From: Panonychus citri
Taxonomy: Eukaryota; Arthropoda; Arachnida; Trombidiformes; Tetranychidae
DNA length: 64,000 nt
Direction of reading: 5' to 3'
Assembly (NCBI RefSeq): GCF_014898815.1
Contig: NW_026515549.1
Coordinates: 372,001-436,000 of the forward strand
The notes under the pieces were generated by a model. It was not told where the DNA came from, did not search any database, and saw nothing but the letters and a program-made list of their open reading frames with translations. Of the stretch, positions 37,215 through 51,090 are shown in pieces. The first letter of the stretch is position 1; each line of letters starts with the position of its first letter. The translations under genes were made by a program, and so were the position numbers.

Positions 37215-39931
37215 GATGATTAAGCTGATGAAGATTACGATTAAGATGAAAAGATAGATGCTGATGAAGTAGTAAGTTTGACGATTATGCCAGATTTCAA
37301 TGTAACTGTTAACTCTTTAAACTAATCAAGTGACAATAGTAAACAATCAGTGTCAATCATCAGAATTGAAAGATTATCATCAGATTGTAAAGTAAACAAT
37401 TGATGAGAATTGAAGATAATATTCTGATGGAAACTTGAATTTTTACGAGTTTTTCTTATTCGATTGATCAAATTTAACCTCCTCATGAATCTATTGACTT
37501 GTCTAATTGTTGATCAGTTGATTAGTTTTAAATTATGGGCTAAATACTGAGCTCAGTAATTGATAAATTGTCGACCATTCTAGTTACTCGGGATGATGGA
37601 GTGTTTCTATTTTCTGACATTCGCATCTTAGGAGAGTTGCAGGGATGAGGATGAAGATAAAGATGAAGATGAATATGTGACATGAGAAGTGAAGATAATA
37701 ATGAGTGGAGAATATTTTTCTTTTTTTCGAAATGATAAAAAGTTCTTGGCACGATTTTTACCATTTTTTGGCGGGCGTTTAATGTTAGTATAATATTAGA
37801 GCTTAATTCAGTTTAAATCTAATAATCAGTGGCCCTTTTCATGTAACATCTTACACCCAAGGCGCCTTTTCAAGAAGATATTCAAACTCCCCTGACAGGG
37901 AAAAAGATGAAACCATGATGATAAAATGATGATAATGATGATGATGATGATTCTCTATCAAAAAAGCTTTCAGCATCTATGAAGAGACTCAAAAAATCAT
38001 CTTTGCAACAATTAATGACTCAGAATAAAAGTTGGAGTTAATTTTAGCCTTAATCTCAATTGTGAGTCTCTTGTTTTCACTCAAACCGAATAATTAACTT
38101 TAATCATTGGTTAATTGTGTCATTTAATTGTTTATCTTGTTTTCTTTAAACATTTCCACAAGTTTGTAACAATTAACTTGATTGTTTCAAAGATTATCAT
38201 TCACAAAGATAATCAATTAGATACTTTTTTTTGTTATCATAATATATTAACAAAAATTAGTCAATCGATTTAGTTAATTAAACTCTATTCGTCTAAATCA
38301 TTTGATTAGATTGTTTCAATCGTATCATAATCAACAATGGTCACTAATTGTTACTATTATCAATAGATTATCGTTAGTTATCTAATAGTGAATGTTAATT
38401 GTTGATGATCAGAAATTTAAATTTTGGCTCACAATTAAATGCCAATAGTAAGAGATTGGGATTTTTTTCTTTCCTTAATGTTTCCTTAATTGTTAACAAT
38501 TTAGTTTGCTAATCATCACGAATTGCAACAACCTGTTGCCTCAATGTTGATTGTTGATTGTTGATGGTTAATAGTTGTTAATCTTTCCGTGATTAATACC
38601 ATATAGGGTAACCACGGCCTTGTTCTTGATTTAACAATTTAAAGTTAATCAACATGATCCTCGTAAACCAGTTACAATCAATTGATTAACCATTAATATT
38701 AACCTTCTCACAATCAATTTAAAATATACTAATTCAATATTTATTTATAATTAATAACAATTTGATCAACAGAAACACCAAAAAAAAAACTCATTGATTT
38801 TTAATTGTTGGTCTAATTTAGTTGTTAAACTTTTTTTCCTTCACTAATCATCTTGATGATTAATCCTAATTGGTTAAGATGTAAAAACAATTTGTCAGAT
38901 TTTGACGATAATCAATTGATTTTTCCCCAACTTTTTACAATTAAAAGTTGAAATGACAACAATTAACAATCTAACCTTGGACTCATGATAAAATATACCA
39001 TTATAATCAAGGTTAACTAATGTTAATTGTATACAATTAGCTTGATCATGATTAGCTCCTAATACCAATATCGTGCTGATAATTGTAAATAAAGGGGGAG
39101 GAAAGGAATCATCTTAATCATCTTAATTATTCATTATAATTCATTTTTAATTGTTACAATTTCTGCATCAAATTGTTTTCTGTTTTAGCTGATTTCAAAT
39201 AATCAAGATCAACAATTTCATTGGCGTGATTAAGATTAACCAACAACAACAACAATTAAGCAAAATATTTAATACAATTGGTTAATTTGTATACACATGC
39301 AACGAGATTGATGATTAACTTTTGATTGTTACTTGATTATCATAATCTGTTTGTAATAAAAACCTTTTGCTGGATAATCAAGGATCATAAATACAATTCA
39401 ATTGTTAAAATTATTTGAAACAATTGTTAATCCACATAGTAAATGATTAGCAATTAATTTTGAAACCATTTTCCATTTGCATTTTTCTGGCAACAATGTT
39501 TACAAATCTATTCATCAGCTGATCGGAAAGATAAAAACTTACGGATTAAGATTAAGATATAATCAGTTGATTATAAACTAAAATTGAAGTTTCACCTAAT
39601 TGCAAATCAATTTGTTAAATCATTTTACAACCAACGACAAATGATCATTTGTAAGCAATTGATTAATTGTTTGCTAAATTATCATTATATTGAGAGTTGA
39701 TTTATTTTGTTAAACCCAATCAATTTATTGATTAACAGTTAATTTCCCTCTTAACTGTGAGATTTAAGATGAGGATGAAAAAAACAAGATGAATAATAAA
39801 ATTTGGCATCAGACTAAATCTACACTTAGACCATAAATCTTGATCTTAATCATCCTTTTATCCTCCTCTGTGGTTATCCTCCTTAATCTGAACAATATTT
39901 CCCAACTTATCATCTACTTCATCATCTTTAT

Positions 39932-39969
<38 letters not shown>

Positions 39970-41726
39970 AAATTGTCAATCCCTTCAGTCATCCATAGAT
40001 TATCATCTTCAGGGATAAGATGAAAAAGTTGCCAAAACTTTTGGGATCAGTTTAATCTTCACTTGTTTGCTTCTTGTTGTGGTTTTTTAAACATGATTGA
40101 TGATAAAACATTTGATTTGGTCGTTAATTACAAAGATAATCAACTGATCACGACTGATCAAAACAAAATAAATCAATAAATTGTGTTAATTAAACGATAG
40201 AGCTTAAAGGTTTATTAAAGGTATACGATGTAATTTGATTAACTACTCGTTTCTATTTCGTCTTGTGTAACTTTCAACAAGTTTGATTCTTCAGATGCTC
40301 AATTTTGGTTCGATTTTGTTGTTGATGTTAATTGTTGATCAAATGTTGTGATTAAATGTTTAATTAGTATTATATTAAACACCGTTTAGCTGTTAATTGT
40401 TAATTTAAGATTTGTTTTTTGTTCTGTTATATAAAATAACAATTAACTGTATCGTTTGATGTTGATGGTGTTTATTAAATGGCTGAAAAACAACAAGGTG
40501 ATGAAAATGAAAACAAATGAATCAAAATCAGCTGCTTATTGAGATCATCTTTATGAGGATAAAGATGAAGAAGATAAAAAAAGTATGATGATGATGATGG
40601 ATGGGGATGAAGATGAAGGATGAGGAGCAACTTCATCTTCATCTCCATCATTACGATACTTGACTTGATACAAAAGGTAAATGAAGACTGCCCTTGAAGA
40701 TGAAGATGAAGATGAAGAAAGAGAGAGAGAGAGAGACGGAATGATAGAGAGAATCAGGTTTTAAAGAAGAGAGAAAGAGAGAGAGAGAGACAAATGATGA
40801 AATTGATAATAATGATGATGACGAAATGATAGAAACATATGATTATTGTAAAGGGTTTTATCATTTGTGGAGATTCAATTGATCAGATAAAATGAACACC
40901 AATCAATTATTCAGATAAAGAATAAGCGATTAATCAATTAATTTACGAGAATAAATCAGTTGATCAGATTTAATTACAAAGAAAAGAAAACGCGTGTTTC
41001 TATTTATCACCCAACCTTCTCTTTCTTTTCTTTCTTTTTCACTCAGACAACTTTACTTTTTTTCTTTCTTCTCATTCTTTCTCTTTCTCTCCTTCTCTCT
41101 CTTCTGCTTCTTCTTCTTCTTCTCTCCCTCTCTCCGTCTCATATCCATCATCTTAATCTTCATCAAATAAAACAAACTAATAAACTCTAATATTAGTTAA
41201 TAGACAAAAAAGGTCAATTGATGAGTCACAACAATATTTAAGATCATCATGATGATCATATCATCATCATTATCACCATAATGAAGAAGATGAAAGAATA
41301 ACTTTTAAGTCAAAGAGAGAGAAAATATAACAGAGATTTTAGGAAAAAGGTAATCAAAAGATGAGGAAGAAGAGGAAGAAGAAACGATGAAGATGATGAT
41401 GAATGAAGATGCGAGTGAAAGGATAAAAGGAATGACGAAAGATACTTTTCGTTGTTTATTCTGATTCGTCTCGAACTAAAAAATCGAATATGAAAATAGC
41501 GCCTCACAGTAAATTCGAAAAACCAGATGAATTTCATCCTCATCATTTCTCTTCCAGTTACTCTCTTATTCTCTCTCACTCTTCCGCTCACTCATTCTCT
41601 CATTCTCTCTGTTTCTCTGTCTGATTGTATCTACTTTTCTTTGTCTCTTTCTACTTCACTTTCGTCCTTGATCTTGAAAAATCTCCCTTTCTTTTACTCC
41701 TTTACTCTCTTTCTCTATCCTTCTCC

Positions 41727-41779
<53 letters not shown>

Positions 41780-43363
41780 CTCTCGGTCTCCTCGTACTTT
41801 CTCCCTTAGGTAAAGTTATTGATTTTTATCTTCATCATTTTCGTCTCTCCTTCTCATGTGTCTCTATCGTCGGAAGCTGAACATTAACCTCTACTCCCTC
41901 ATGAAATTCACGATCTGACTCAGAACTTATCCTGAGACTCACTCCTTATCATCTCATTCTTCATGATAATCAGACATGACCTTTTCCCTTTTCCCTTTTA
42001 CCGGAAACTCGAGTTACTCGAATAAGAAAAATTATTTTTTTTCTCATTTCAATAAAATGAATAAGATGAAGATGATAAGATTCATGACAGAGAGTCAGAG
42101 GAAATTGTCATCATCCTAATAATAACAGTATTTAATCATTAGGTGATCATCTTCATCTCCATGATAATCATTATAATCTTTAACCAAATTTTCAAAAGAA
42201 AAGGAAAAAAATTCCAATAGTAAGAATTGAAATTCACTTCATCTCCATACCAAGGGAAATACTGAATTATCATGACCATCGTCCATGATTCATACCACCC
42301 CCTGATCTTCATCTCTCATCCCTCCTCCAACTCTCTCATCTTCACTCAATTGAAAACCAACAGGTAACTAATAATTCAAATAATTTTCCTTGTAAGTTTC
42401 ATATTACAATTACGGACTATCAGTTAATCATCATTGATGATAATTATAATCAACGATGATCATGGTAATTGTAATGAGTAACCCAGACGTTAATCAGTCT
42501 GGTTTAATCATCAGCATGATAAACATGATAACATATGTTCATTGATTGAATTTTCAAAGTGAATTACTATTTTTTCCCATTGACTTTCATTCATTTTAAT
42601 GTCAGTGAACTTAAATTGTTGGAAATTTAAAATTTGTGTCTTAATTGTTTCTCAATTGTTGTGTCACAAAATTACCTGATATTGGAAGTGGATCTGGTAT
42701 TGAAGTTACTACACAACTGAAAAAGGCAGAGACTCCATTGGAAGTTGATATTGGAGTATTAAGAGATTCATTTGGATCATCCATTATATTATTACTATTT
42801 GGATTAGGATTAGGATTAGTATCACTTGAATTGGATTCGTGGATTGCACTACAACTATTGGGACTATTTGGATTGGTGTCTTCGGCAGTTGCCGGTTCAT
42901 CGATTGAACCTTGTGATTTTAATTGTTGATGATTAGTATTATTACTATTATCTGAGATAATTGTGATTGGTGATGATGAACAGGATTTAGTATTAATTAA
43001 GCTAATTGATGTTGGTCGTCTATGATGATGATGATGATGTTGTTGTTGTTGTTGTTGTTGATGGTGATGATTGTGTTGATGGTAGAGTTGATTAAGTGGT
43101 ATATCAGCTGATTGTAGTGAAGTTGTTGTTGTGGCTAGTGGAGGTGATGAGGATGATGATGATGAAGATGAAGATGATGTTACAAGGGTGACAATACTGG
43201 ACCCTAGAAGGGGAGGTGAGATAACTGTTGATAAACTAACTTCACTTAAATCACAATCAGTTGAACTTTCATCCGAATCGTGGTTTAATTTATATGAATC
43301 GAAGCTAAATGTTTGAGGCTCAACGGACAAAGTGACCTGAGACAGGATACCGTCCATAATCAT
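33962..43363 (-). CDS. sr: EGR/Stripe-type zinc-finger transcription factor
   Basis: Nuclear immediate-early-type transcription factor of the EGR family; the fly Stripe protein specifies tendon cells. Exons (minus strand): 43363-42676, 36401-36138 and 35931-33962. The phases match at both joins (phase 1), giving 973 aa. Exon 1 carries an acidic N-terminus, poly-Ser, poly-Gln/His and Asn-rich runs. Exon 2 encodes a Ser/Thr/Gln-rich stretch. Exon 3 contains the block PRKYPNRPSKTPVHERPYAC and three C2H2 fingers (about 34395-34645). Their recognition helices RSDELTR, RSDHLTT and RSDEKKR are those of EGR proteins, which bind a GCG-rich site. An Ala run and a long Gln/His tail (33975-34190) follow. 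The intron between exons 1 and 2 is 6.3 kb. Drosophila Stripe has alternative first exons, and a candidate lies at 55554-56055 here. The finger block is certain; the upstream exon chain rests on phase and composition. Confidence 0.9.
33975..34190. repeat. CAG/CAA-type trinucleotide tract coding poly-Gln/His
   Basis: Long run of GTT/GCT triplets on the plus strand, read as Gln and His codons in the EGR tail on the minus strand. It includes a pure stretch of more than a dozen Gln codons. Mixed CAA and CAG codons suggest moderate stability. Confidence 0.8.
37174..37212. repeat. (GA)n microsatellite
   Basis: About 38 bases of uninterrupted AG dinucleotide repeat in EGR intron 1, followed by GAT triplets. 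Confidence 0.9.
39934..39967. repeat. (GA)n microsatellite
   Basis: About 34 bases of uninterrupted GA repeat in EGR intron 1. Confidence 0.9.
40296..42010 (+). repeat. Segmental duplication, left copy
   Basis: Direct repeat of 47060-48770 (offset about 6.76 kb). The first 260 bases outside microsatellites are almost identical, with a single difference seen (ttttggttcg against ttttgggtcg). The copies differ mainly in the length of GA, TC and GAT/GAA repeats. It contains a long TC repeat (41731-41765) and a unique, near-identical core (about 41420-41540). No convincing coding exon on either strand. The end is ragged after about 41900, with patchy similarity to 42010. This copy lies inside EGR intron 1. 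Confidence 0.92.
41731..41765. repeat. (TC)n microsatellite
   Basis: About 35 bases of pure TC repeat within the left segmental-duplication copy. The equivalent in the right copy (48511-48538) is shorter. Confidence 0.9.
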
Positions 43364-46076
43364 ATTTGCCTTGTGACAGATCAATGATGTCAGATGATAA
43401 TAATAAAACAATTAATTAGATAATCAATCTAAAAATTACTAATTTTTTGGACCAAATCACCAATAATAAGATTTGAAACAACAATTAACCACTAAGTAAA
43501 TTGAAAATGAAACGATGAGAAATTAAAAATTAATGTTGACATGACAACAATTTATAAACAACAATTAATTAATTTTCTTTTAAAATTGTCACTAATTAAC
43601 TTGGCACTTGACAGGGAAAGAGTGAAATAGTGAAAATATCAATTGATTAACATGAATGAATTTCGTACCAACGACAAAGTGATTGAAAAAAATGTTCTAA
43701 CTTGTTGTTAACAAGATGATCAACTAAATCAACAGATTGTAAAATCGATAAAATTAAATTAATGATGAAGAAGGAGAAGAAAAAATCAACAATTTGTGAC
43801 AATCAATTGTTACACTTTAACTAATAAGACACGAAGATGATTGGTAACAATTTAAAAAGAAACAATTAAGAAACAAAGATTCACAATCAATGGTAAAATA
43901 TAATAACTTCAGTTGCTCAGTTGGTGTTAAATTGTTGTTGATTATCATTGTAACTGAAACAAAAAAGTTGAAATCAAGTTGATCACTGGAAATGTTGCTT
44001 TCTAATGTTGTTGTTGTTACGAGTTGGCTGAAAATTTTCATGAATGAAAACCACGACCACTTATCTCCTTTTAAGGTACACCGGAACCAGAATTCATCCA
44101 ATCAGAATCTACTATTTTACTATTTCATTCAACGTCAAAATGACGTTATTACTCCAGTTATCATGCGCTCTTCATGTTAGTTATCTTCATCTTTTCTCTT
44201 TCTTTTCTCTCTTTCTTTTTTGGCATCAAGTCAAATTTTACTCTTTCTCTTGGTTCATCTTCATCTTCATCTTTTTCTCTGTCTCTCTCTCTCTCTGTTT
44301 TTTTCTTTCTTTTTCGTTTTCTTTCGTTTCTTCTTCTCGGTTTTCCATCTTTTAGTATTTCGTCGATCGATATTCGTATTATCGATTTTTCTTTTAGTTC
44401 TTTTTTTTTCGTTCTTTGTTAATTCTCTCTTTCTCTCTGTTTCTTTTACTTCGATTTCCGCCAAACTTTGGAGTAACAATTTCTCATCTGATGATAATTC
44501 TGTAACATCTTTTCTTCCTTCATCTTCATCTTCATTTATCATCATTTTCACAATTTTCTCTGCTTCTTGTTTTCATTGATAAAAACAAAAGAAAAAAATT
44601 ATTTCTTGTCACGTGACAATTAAATCATCTGTTGACAAGAACAACAATGTTTTAATATAACCCATTGGATTGAATAATAATAATAATCAATTTGATCTCT
44701 ATGATGGTTAACAGTTAGAATGATTAATCAAATACAAATAACTGTATCTATTTATAATTATTAACCATTGTGATGATAATAATTGTTACGCATTGGGAGA
44801 TGATGATTGTTGGTGATGAGGAAAAATGTTCAATTGATGATGAAGATAGAAAAGGTAATTGCTAACAATAGATTATCCAAATTATTTATTATTAGATCAT
44901 CTTTCTCTCTCTCTCATCATCCTTTATCATCTTCATCATCTTCAGAATTTTCTTCTTTCTCTGAATTTCTCACATTTTTTTTGGCTTTTTTCCTCAAATA
45001 TTCTTGGCATCATCTTCATCATCATCAACATTAAGTGTTAACATTATCATGTGTTCACAGGTTTACACTGATAAGATGATGAAGATGAAGATGAAGATGA
45101 GGACATAGATAAAAATGACGACAATGCTTGTGAATGATGATGATGATAATGATGATGAGATGAGTAAGAATAATAAAAAGTGAAAGATGAAATCTCATCC
45201 ATTAACCCAGTCACAGATAAACAAAGATGATGAATATGAGGATTAGGATTAAGGATAAAGATAAGGGATAAAGAAATGGATGAGAGACTGTAACAGGAAA
45301 ACCGTTAAATATTGTAAAATAACATTAATATTATTACAATTTAGTAATTAAATTGTTCACCAGAGACTCAAATTTACCCTATCCACTAATTTTTAATTGA
45401 TATTCATTGAGTAACAATCAAATAACCAATAAGTTTCCGATCCCAATCAACTGTATTATCCAATAATAACCATAATCACGTCAATTTAAATTGATTACAA
45501 TCAAATCTATTAATACAATTTATCCGGAAATAGTTTCATAATTAAAATAGAAACAAAAACAATTTCATAATCAATTAGATCAACAATCAAATTAAATCCA
45601 TTGGTAATTAATTGTATGTTACCAAGTATTTTGTTTGAAAAGAAATAAAAAAAACGTGATTTAATTGATAGTTGAATTACTTAATCTTAATTAATCGGGA
45701 TGTTTAATTGATTATAGTTAAACGTGCTTGTTGATCAACAATTAACTCACCAAATTTTGTTGTTGATATATTTATATGGCCTTTGATTGGTCAATTGATT
45801 GTTATACCTGTTGATTAATTGGATAAATCGGTTATGTAATGTCAACATTGGTAACCATGTAAACTAAACTGTCATCAATTGATTATTATCATTAGTGATA
45901 ATCATCATTAACATTGATTAAATTGTCTATTAATAGATTGACAAACAATATCAATGGTTAATAACTATTATTAGATTAATAAATGATGATAATGACAATT
46001 TATTATATTATTATATTACTTGAGTTAGAACTCTGAATATCTTAATAATATTAGTTATCGACATCGAATATGAGTA

Positions 46077-46098
46077 AGAGAGAGAGAGAGAGAGAGAG
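46077..46098. repeat. (GA)n microsatellite
   Basis: Twenty-two bases of GA repeat. Confidence 0.85.
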
Positions 46099-46599
46099 TT
46101 CTAACTGTTTTTTTCGTCGAGGAAACTAAAATTCGTTGAACTTGAACTTCGAGAGTTTAATAACGAATCAATTATTACTAAATATAGAGATTGATTAGTC
46201 TCGATTGTAACCATTTAAATAACTGATATTAGTTTATTAGTGATTAGATTATTACGATTACGTTACTAACCAATGATTAGAACTTTTTTTCTTCACACCA
46301 ATTCATTTATCGAGTTTATGATAGAAATCAGAATGAAATGGCTCGAGATGATGACGATGTTCAGGGTGGAAATTTACGTAGAAAAGAGTAAAAAATTATG
46401 TACAAACTAAATCAATTCGAAGTCTGTTTTTACGATCAACTAGTTTTGTTTACAATCAGATTATTTACTGTTGAGTTAATTGTGACCGAATTTGAGAGAA
46501 AACTATTTTCCGAACCTTTCGAAATCATGATAGTGATTGGATCTGAACAATTCGTCAGAACTTTTTCCCTCTCTGATGGGAAGAAGAAAAAGATAATAG

Positions 46600-46600
<1 letters not shown>

Positions 46601-46626
<26 letters not shown>
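46601..46626. repeat. (CT)n microsatellite
   Basis: Twenty-six bases of pure CT repeat, which creates a Leu/Ser run in an otherwise unsupported ORF. Confidence 0.85.
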
Positions 46627-46630
<4 letters not shown>

Positions 46631-47059
46631 TTCTGCCAAAAAGAAGACACAAAGATAGTGGATGATGAAAATGTCTCAGAAATTTTTGGCACTCAGGTTG
46701 AATTTTGTTCCCTGATTGTGGCTGATTAAAGAATAGTTTTAAGGGTGAACAATAGACTTCATTGTTAATCGCAAATTAATGGTGTGATCACTGCAATTAA
46801 CGGGACTGATTGTCAACTTGTGTCTTAATCAACGATAATAATACGATTTGATCTGTCTCAGAATGGAGATCAAATTTTGAATAATTTTGATGATTTATTA
46901 ACGAGAAAAAGTGATGGATGATTTACCTCGCAACTGTTATGATGATTGACTGAATGTTTGTTGATAAAAATCATCTAATTATGCTGATTGTTATCGATAT
47001 TATTTAATAAGCAACATTTGAACGAAAAAGCTCAACAGGTATTTGATTTGTATCCTTTA

Positions 47060-47519
47060 TGCTCAATTTTGGGTCGATTTTGTTGTTGATGTTAATTGTT
47101 GATCAAATGTTGTGATTAAATGTTTAATTAGTATTATATTAAACACCGTTTAGCTGTTAATTGTTAATTTAAGATTTGTTTTTTGTTCTGTTATATAAAA
47201 TAACAATTAACTGTATCGTTTGATGTTGATGGTGTTTATTAAATGGCTGAAAAACAACAAGGTGATGAAAATGAAAACAAATGAATCAAAATCAGCTGCT
47301 TATTGAGATCATCTTTATGAGGATAAAGATGAAGAAGATAAAAAAAAGTATGATGATGATGAGGATGAGGAGCAACTTCATCTTCATCTTCATCTCCATC
47401 ATCATTACGATACTTGACTTGATACAAAAGGTAAATGAAGACTGCCCTTGAAGATGAAGATGAAGAAGAAGATGAAGATGAAGAAAAAAGAGAGAGAGAG
47501 TGAGAGAATCAGGTTTTAA

Positions 47520-47550
<31 letters not shown>

Positions 47551-48506
47551 AAGAGAGAGACAAATGATGAAATTGATAATAATGATGATGACGAAATGAT
47601 AGAAACATATGATTATTGTAAAGGGTTTTATCATTTGTGGAGATTCAGTTGATCAGATAAAATGGACACCAATCAATTATTCAGATAAAGAATAAGCGAT
47701 TAATCAATTAATTTACGAGAATAAATCAGTTGATCAGATTTAATTACAAAGAAAAGAAAACGCGTGTTTCTATTTATCACCCAACCTTCTCTTTCTTTTC
47801 TTTCTTTTTCACTCAGACAACTTTACTTTTTTTCTTTCTTCTTATTCTTTCTCTCTTTTTCTCTCCTTCTCTCTCTTCTGCTTCTTCTTCTCCTTCTCTC
47901 CTTCTCTCCCTCTCTCCGTCTCATATCCATCATCTTAATCTTCATCAAATAAAACAAACTAATAAACTCTAATATTAGTTAATAGACAAAAAAGGTCAAT
48001 TGATGAGTCATAACAATATTTAAGATCATATCATCATCATTATCACCATAATGAAGAAGATGAAAGAATAACTTTTAAGTCAAAGAGAGAGAGAGAGAAA
48101 ATATAACAGAGATTTTAGGAAAAAGGTAATCAAAAGATGAGGAAGAAGAGGAAGAAGAAACGATGAAGATGATGATGAATGAAGATGCGAGTGAAAGGAT
48201 AAAAGGAATGACGAAAGATACTTTTCGTTGTTTATTCTGATTCGTCTCGAACTAAAAAATCGAATATGAAAATAGCGCCTCACAGTAAATTCGAAAAACC
48301 AGATGAATTTCATCCTCATCATTTCTCTTCCAGTTACTCTCTTATTCTCTCTCACTCTTCCGCTCTCTCATTCTCTCTGTTTCTCTGTTTCTCTGTCTGA
48401 TTGTATCTACTTTCCTTTGTCTCTTTCTACTTCACTTTCGTCCTTGATCTTGAAAAATCTCCCTTTCTTTTACTCCTTTACTCTCTTTCTCATCCTTCTC
48501 ACTCCT

Positions 48507-48544
<38 letters not shown>

Positions 48545-48770
48545 TTTTCTCTCGGTCTCCTCGTACTTTCTCCCTTAGGTAAAGTTATTGATTTTTATCT
48601 TCATCATTTTCGTCTCTCCTTCTCATGTGTCTCTATCGTCGGAAGCTGAACATTAACCTCTACTCCCTCAGAACCCGATCCGACTCAGAATTAACTTCCT
48701 ACCTCTTCCCTTTCACATCACTTAAGATGATCAAACATCATCATGACCTTTTCCTTTTAACCGGAAACTT
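47060..48770 (+). repeat. Segmental duplication, right copy
   Basis: Direct repeat of 40296-42010, placed upstream of EGR exon 1. Unique segments are nearly identical between the copies, while simple repeats differ in length. Similarity continues in patches to about 48770 (a shared ccggaaactt near 42001 and 48761). No gene recognised in it. Confidence 0.92.
48511..48538. repeat. (CT)n microsatellite
   Basis: Twenty-eight bases of CT repeat within the right segmental-duplication copy. Confidence 0.85.
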
Positions 48771-51068
48771 ATCCAAACTTTTAATGAAATGAAAGGATAA
48801 TTCGTACTCTCAAAGTTCCTCGAACAGGATTTATGACCTTCTGGCCATTTTCACGAAATCCATTCATCTACAGAGATCCAATTTCGATGTACGCTCACTT
48901 CAACATCGAGAATTCCAATAAACTACATTTTGATACAAATCTTCAAGTTCAACAACTTTTCATTTTCTCCTGGGGGATCAACCAAAATAGGAATTAGGAT
49001 ATTCGAGTGTTCAATTGAAATAGAAAAAAAACCGGAAAAGGAAGAAATTCAAAAACCATGGTAATAATTTATTCGGAATTAAATAAAACCTGATGACATA
49101 AACTATCTCGATCGAATTGAACTCAAAACCAAAACTCGAAAGTTGATCGATAACAAATTCGATAATTCTACCTTATATAACTTTCGTCACAACGAACCAT
49201 CAGTTATCTAATTAGTCCATTAATTCATCAACTTTACTATTTCGAAAAACTATTCATACAAAGTTACATTGAAATCGAACTATTCTTAGAACTTGCATCT
49301 GAAGCGCCATCTAGTTGATCGCTTTACAGTTGACAGGAAAACGAAACAATTAATTAATGATGGAATCAAATGATTAATTGATCAATCCAATTAAATATTT
49401 TAAATGATCAATTTTTCTCGTATGAATTATTAAATTTTTCCGCCAGAAAAAGTTGAAAGGTCAAAATTTCATCTATTTACCTTTGAAATTAAGCCTGTGA
49501 CATTTTCACCATTGACATTTAAACAAAAAGAGTTGCCAACAAATGAAACATTAACAATTAAACAATCTAATTAATTAATTGTCCTACGAAATGATTCAAT
49601 TACGATAAACCACAATCTAGCCTATTGATTAAATCATGTTCATATGCCCTGGAGGCTATATAATTAATCAGATCAGAATCTTTCATATCATATGTTAATC
49701 ATTCATACAATTAAGGTGTGACCTTTGTGTTTACCTTGATTATAATCATCAATTAATTTGATTTGTTTGAGCTTCTTCATTTTTTTTAATTATTTGATCT
49801 CAACATTGTAACAATTTGTTTTGATCATAAACAATTAATTAGTCAAATTTACCTCATCACCCACTCGATAATATATCAATTTTTTCATAGTTAATAAAAT
49901 TTTCCGGAACAATGTTAATTGGGTGATAATTATGATGATTAATTTGATTATCGGTTGACGTTCATCAAGCTAATTGTTGAATTAAATTATTTAATTTCAT
50001 CAGTATTATTATTAATTGAATCCTAATTTTTTCGTCTCTACTTTTTGAAGGTTACAACTTATTATCATAATCTAAATCTAATTAGAAATTATAATTACTT
50101 TTCATTACTTATTCTCTATATTAAATGTAACAATTTACTAATTTCTTCATTTTGGTTAATGAATAGTTAATTTGGCCATTACTTGATTATCTCTTGATTG
50201 TTAGCGATCATCAAAGTAACATGATAAAGTTTAATAAGGTTACAACAATATAATAATCAAATGGATTCCATGTTTGTTAAGATTTACACTAATTACAGAA
50301 TTGAGTTGATTGTTTACTCAATAGTTTGATGATCATTATGATTAAGATGATTAAGATGATGAAGTTCAGGGTGGGTGGAAATGATCATCATCATCATCAG
50401 GGTGTCCATTTATGGTATCCACCCGATAATTTGATTCATATTGTATTTGGTTTTGTTTCGTCCTCATTGTTAATCAAATCAAATCAAATCATGATCAACA
50501 ATCAGCACTCAACATAAATCATAACAACAATTTATGATCCACTTAAATTAACGTTTGATTGTCAACGATTAACTTTGATTTTTTTTCTACTTCTTCAATG
50601 GTAACTATTGTTTCCGAAAATTATTATTATTATGATCAAGTTAATTGTTGGAAGTTTAAATTGTTTTAAATAAACTATAGTTTTCTGTTGAAAATTAATC
50701 CCTTTTTTGGTGAATTAACATTTGGTAAATTATATCAAGATGATTAAGTAAATTTGTTGTTAATTGTGAGCTCACAATCAAGGTTGAAATATTAAACTAC
50801 GATTGGGAAGTTTAATTGAGATTTAAATGATTAAATTGATTGGTTGTTTCCTTTTTTGTTTATTTTCCCATCTTAAGTATCTAAATATAATTTAATTGTT
50901 GTATTAGAACAATCAACGAAAATTGATTGTTAAGGTTAATTTAGTTGTAAATCATTTCCAAGATTAAGATAATTAGTTTTAAACAAGGAATCAACCACAA
51001 AGCGGTTTGAGTCATAAGACACTGACGTAACAATTGATTACAATTAGTAAATTGTTTATGAATGAAAA

Positions 51069-51090
51069 GAGAGAGAGAGAGAGAGAGAGA
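51069..51090. repeat. (GA)n microsatellite
   Basis: Twenty-two bases of GA repeat in the EGR upstream region. Confidence 0.85.

Larger units (their letters stand above)
36402..42675 (-). other. EGR intron 1
   Basis: This 6.3 kb intron contains no further recognisable exon. It holds GA microsatellites (37174-37212, 39934-39967), GAT/GAA triplet islands (about 37640-37950 and 40560-40730), and the left copy of a 1.7 kb direct duplication (40296-42010). Its size and position make it a likely place for regulatory elements of the gene. Confidence 0.6.

Noticed and set aside
41527..41880. Leu/Ser/Phe-rich membrane-like proteins
   Set aside because: Produced by TC microsatellites. The same reading in the duplicate copy (48303-48649) changes frame with repeat length, so there is no coding constraint.
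42645..43316. Plus-strand ORFs opposite EGR exon 1
   Set aside because: Antisense shadows of the Ser/Asn/Gln-rich first exon; no start context or family match.
44174..44579. Ser/Phe/Leu-rich overlapping ORFs on both strands
   Set aside because: They come from T/C-rich simple sequence, with no splice-supported partner and several frames equally open.
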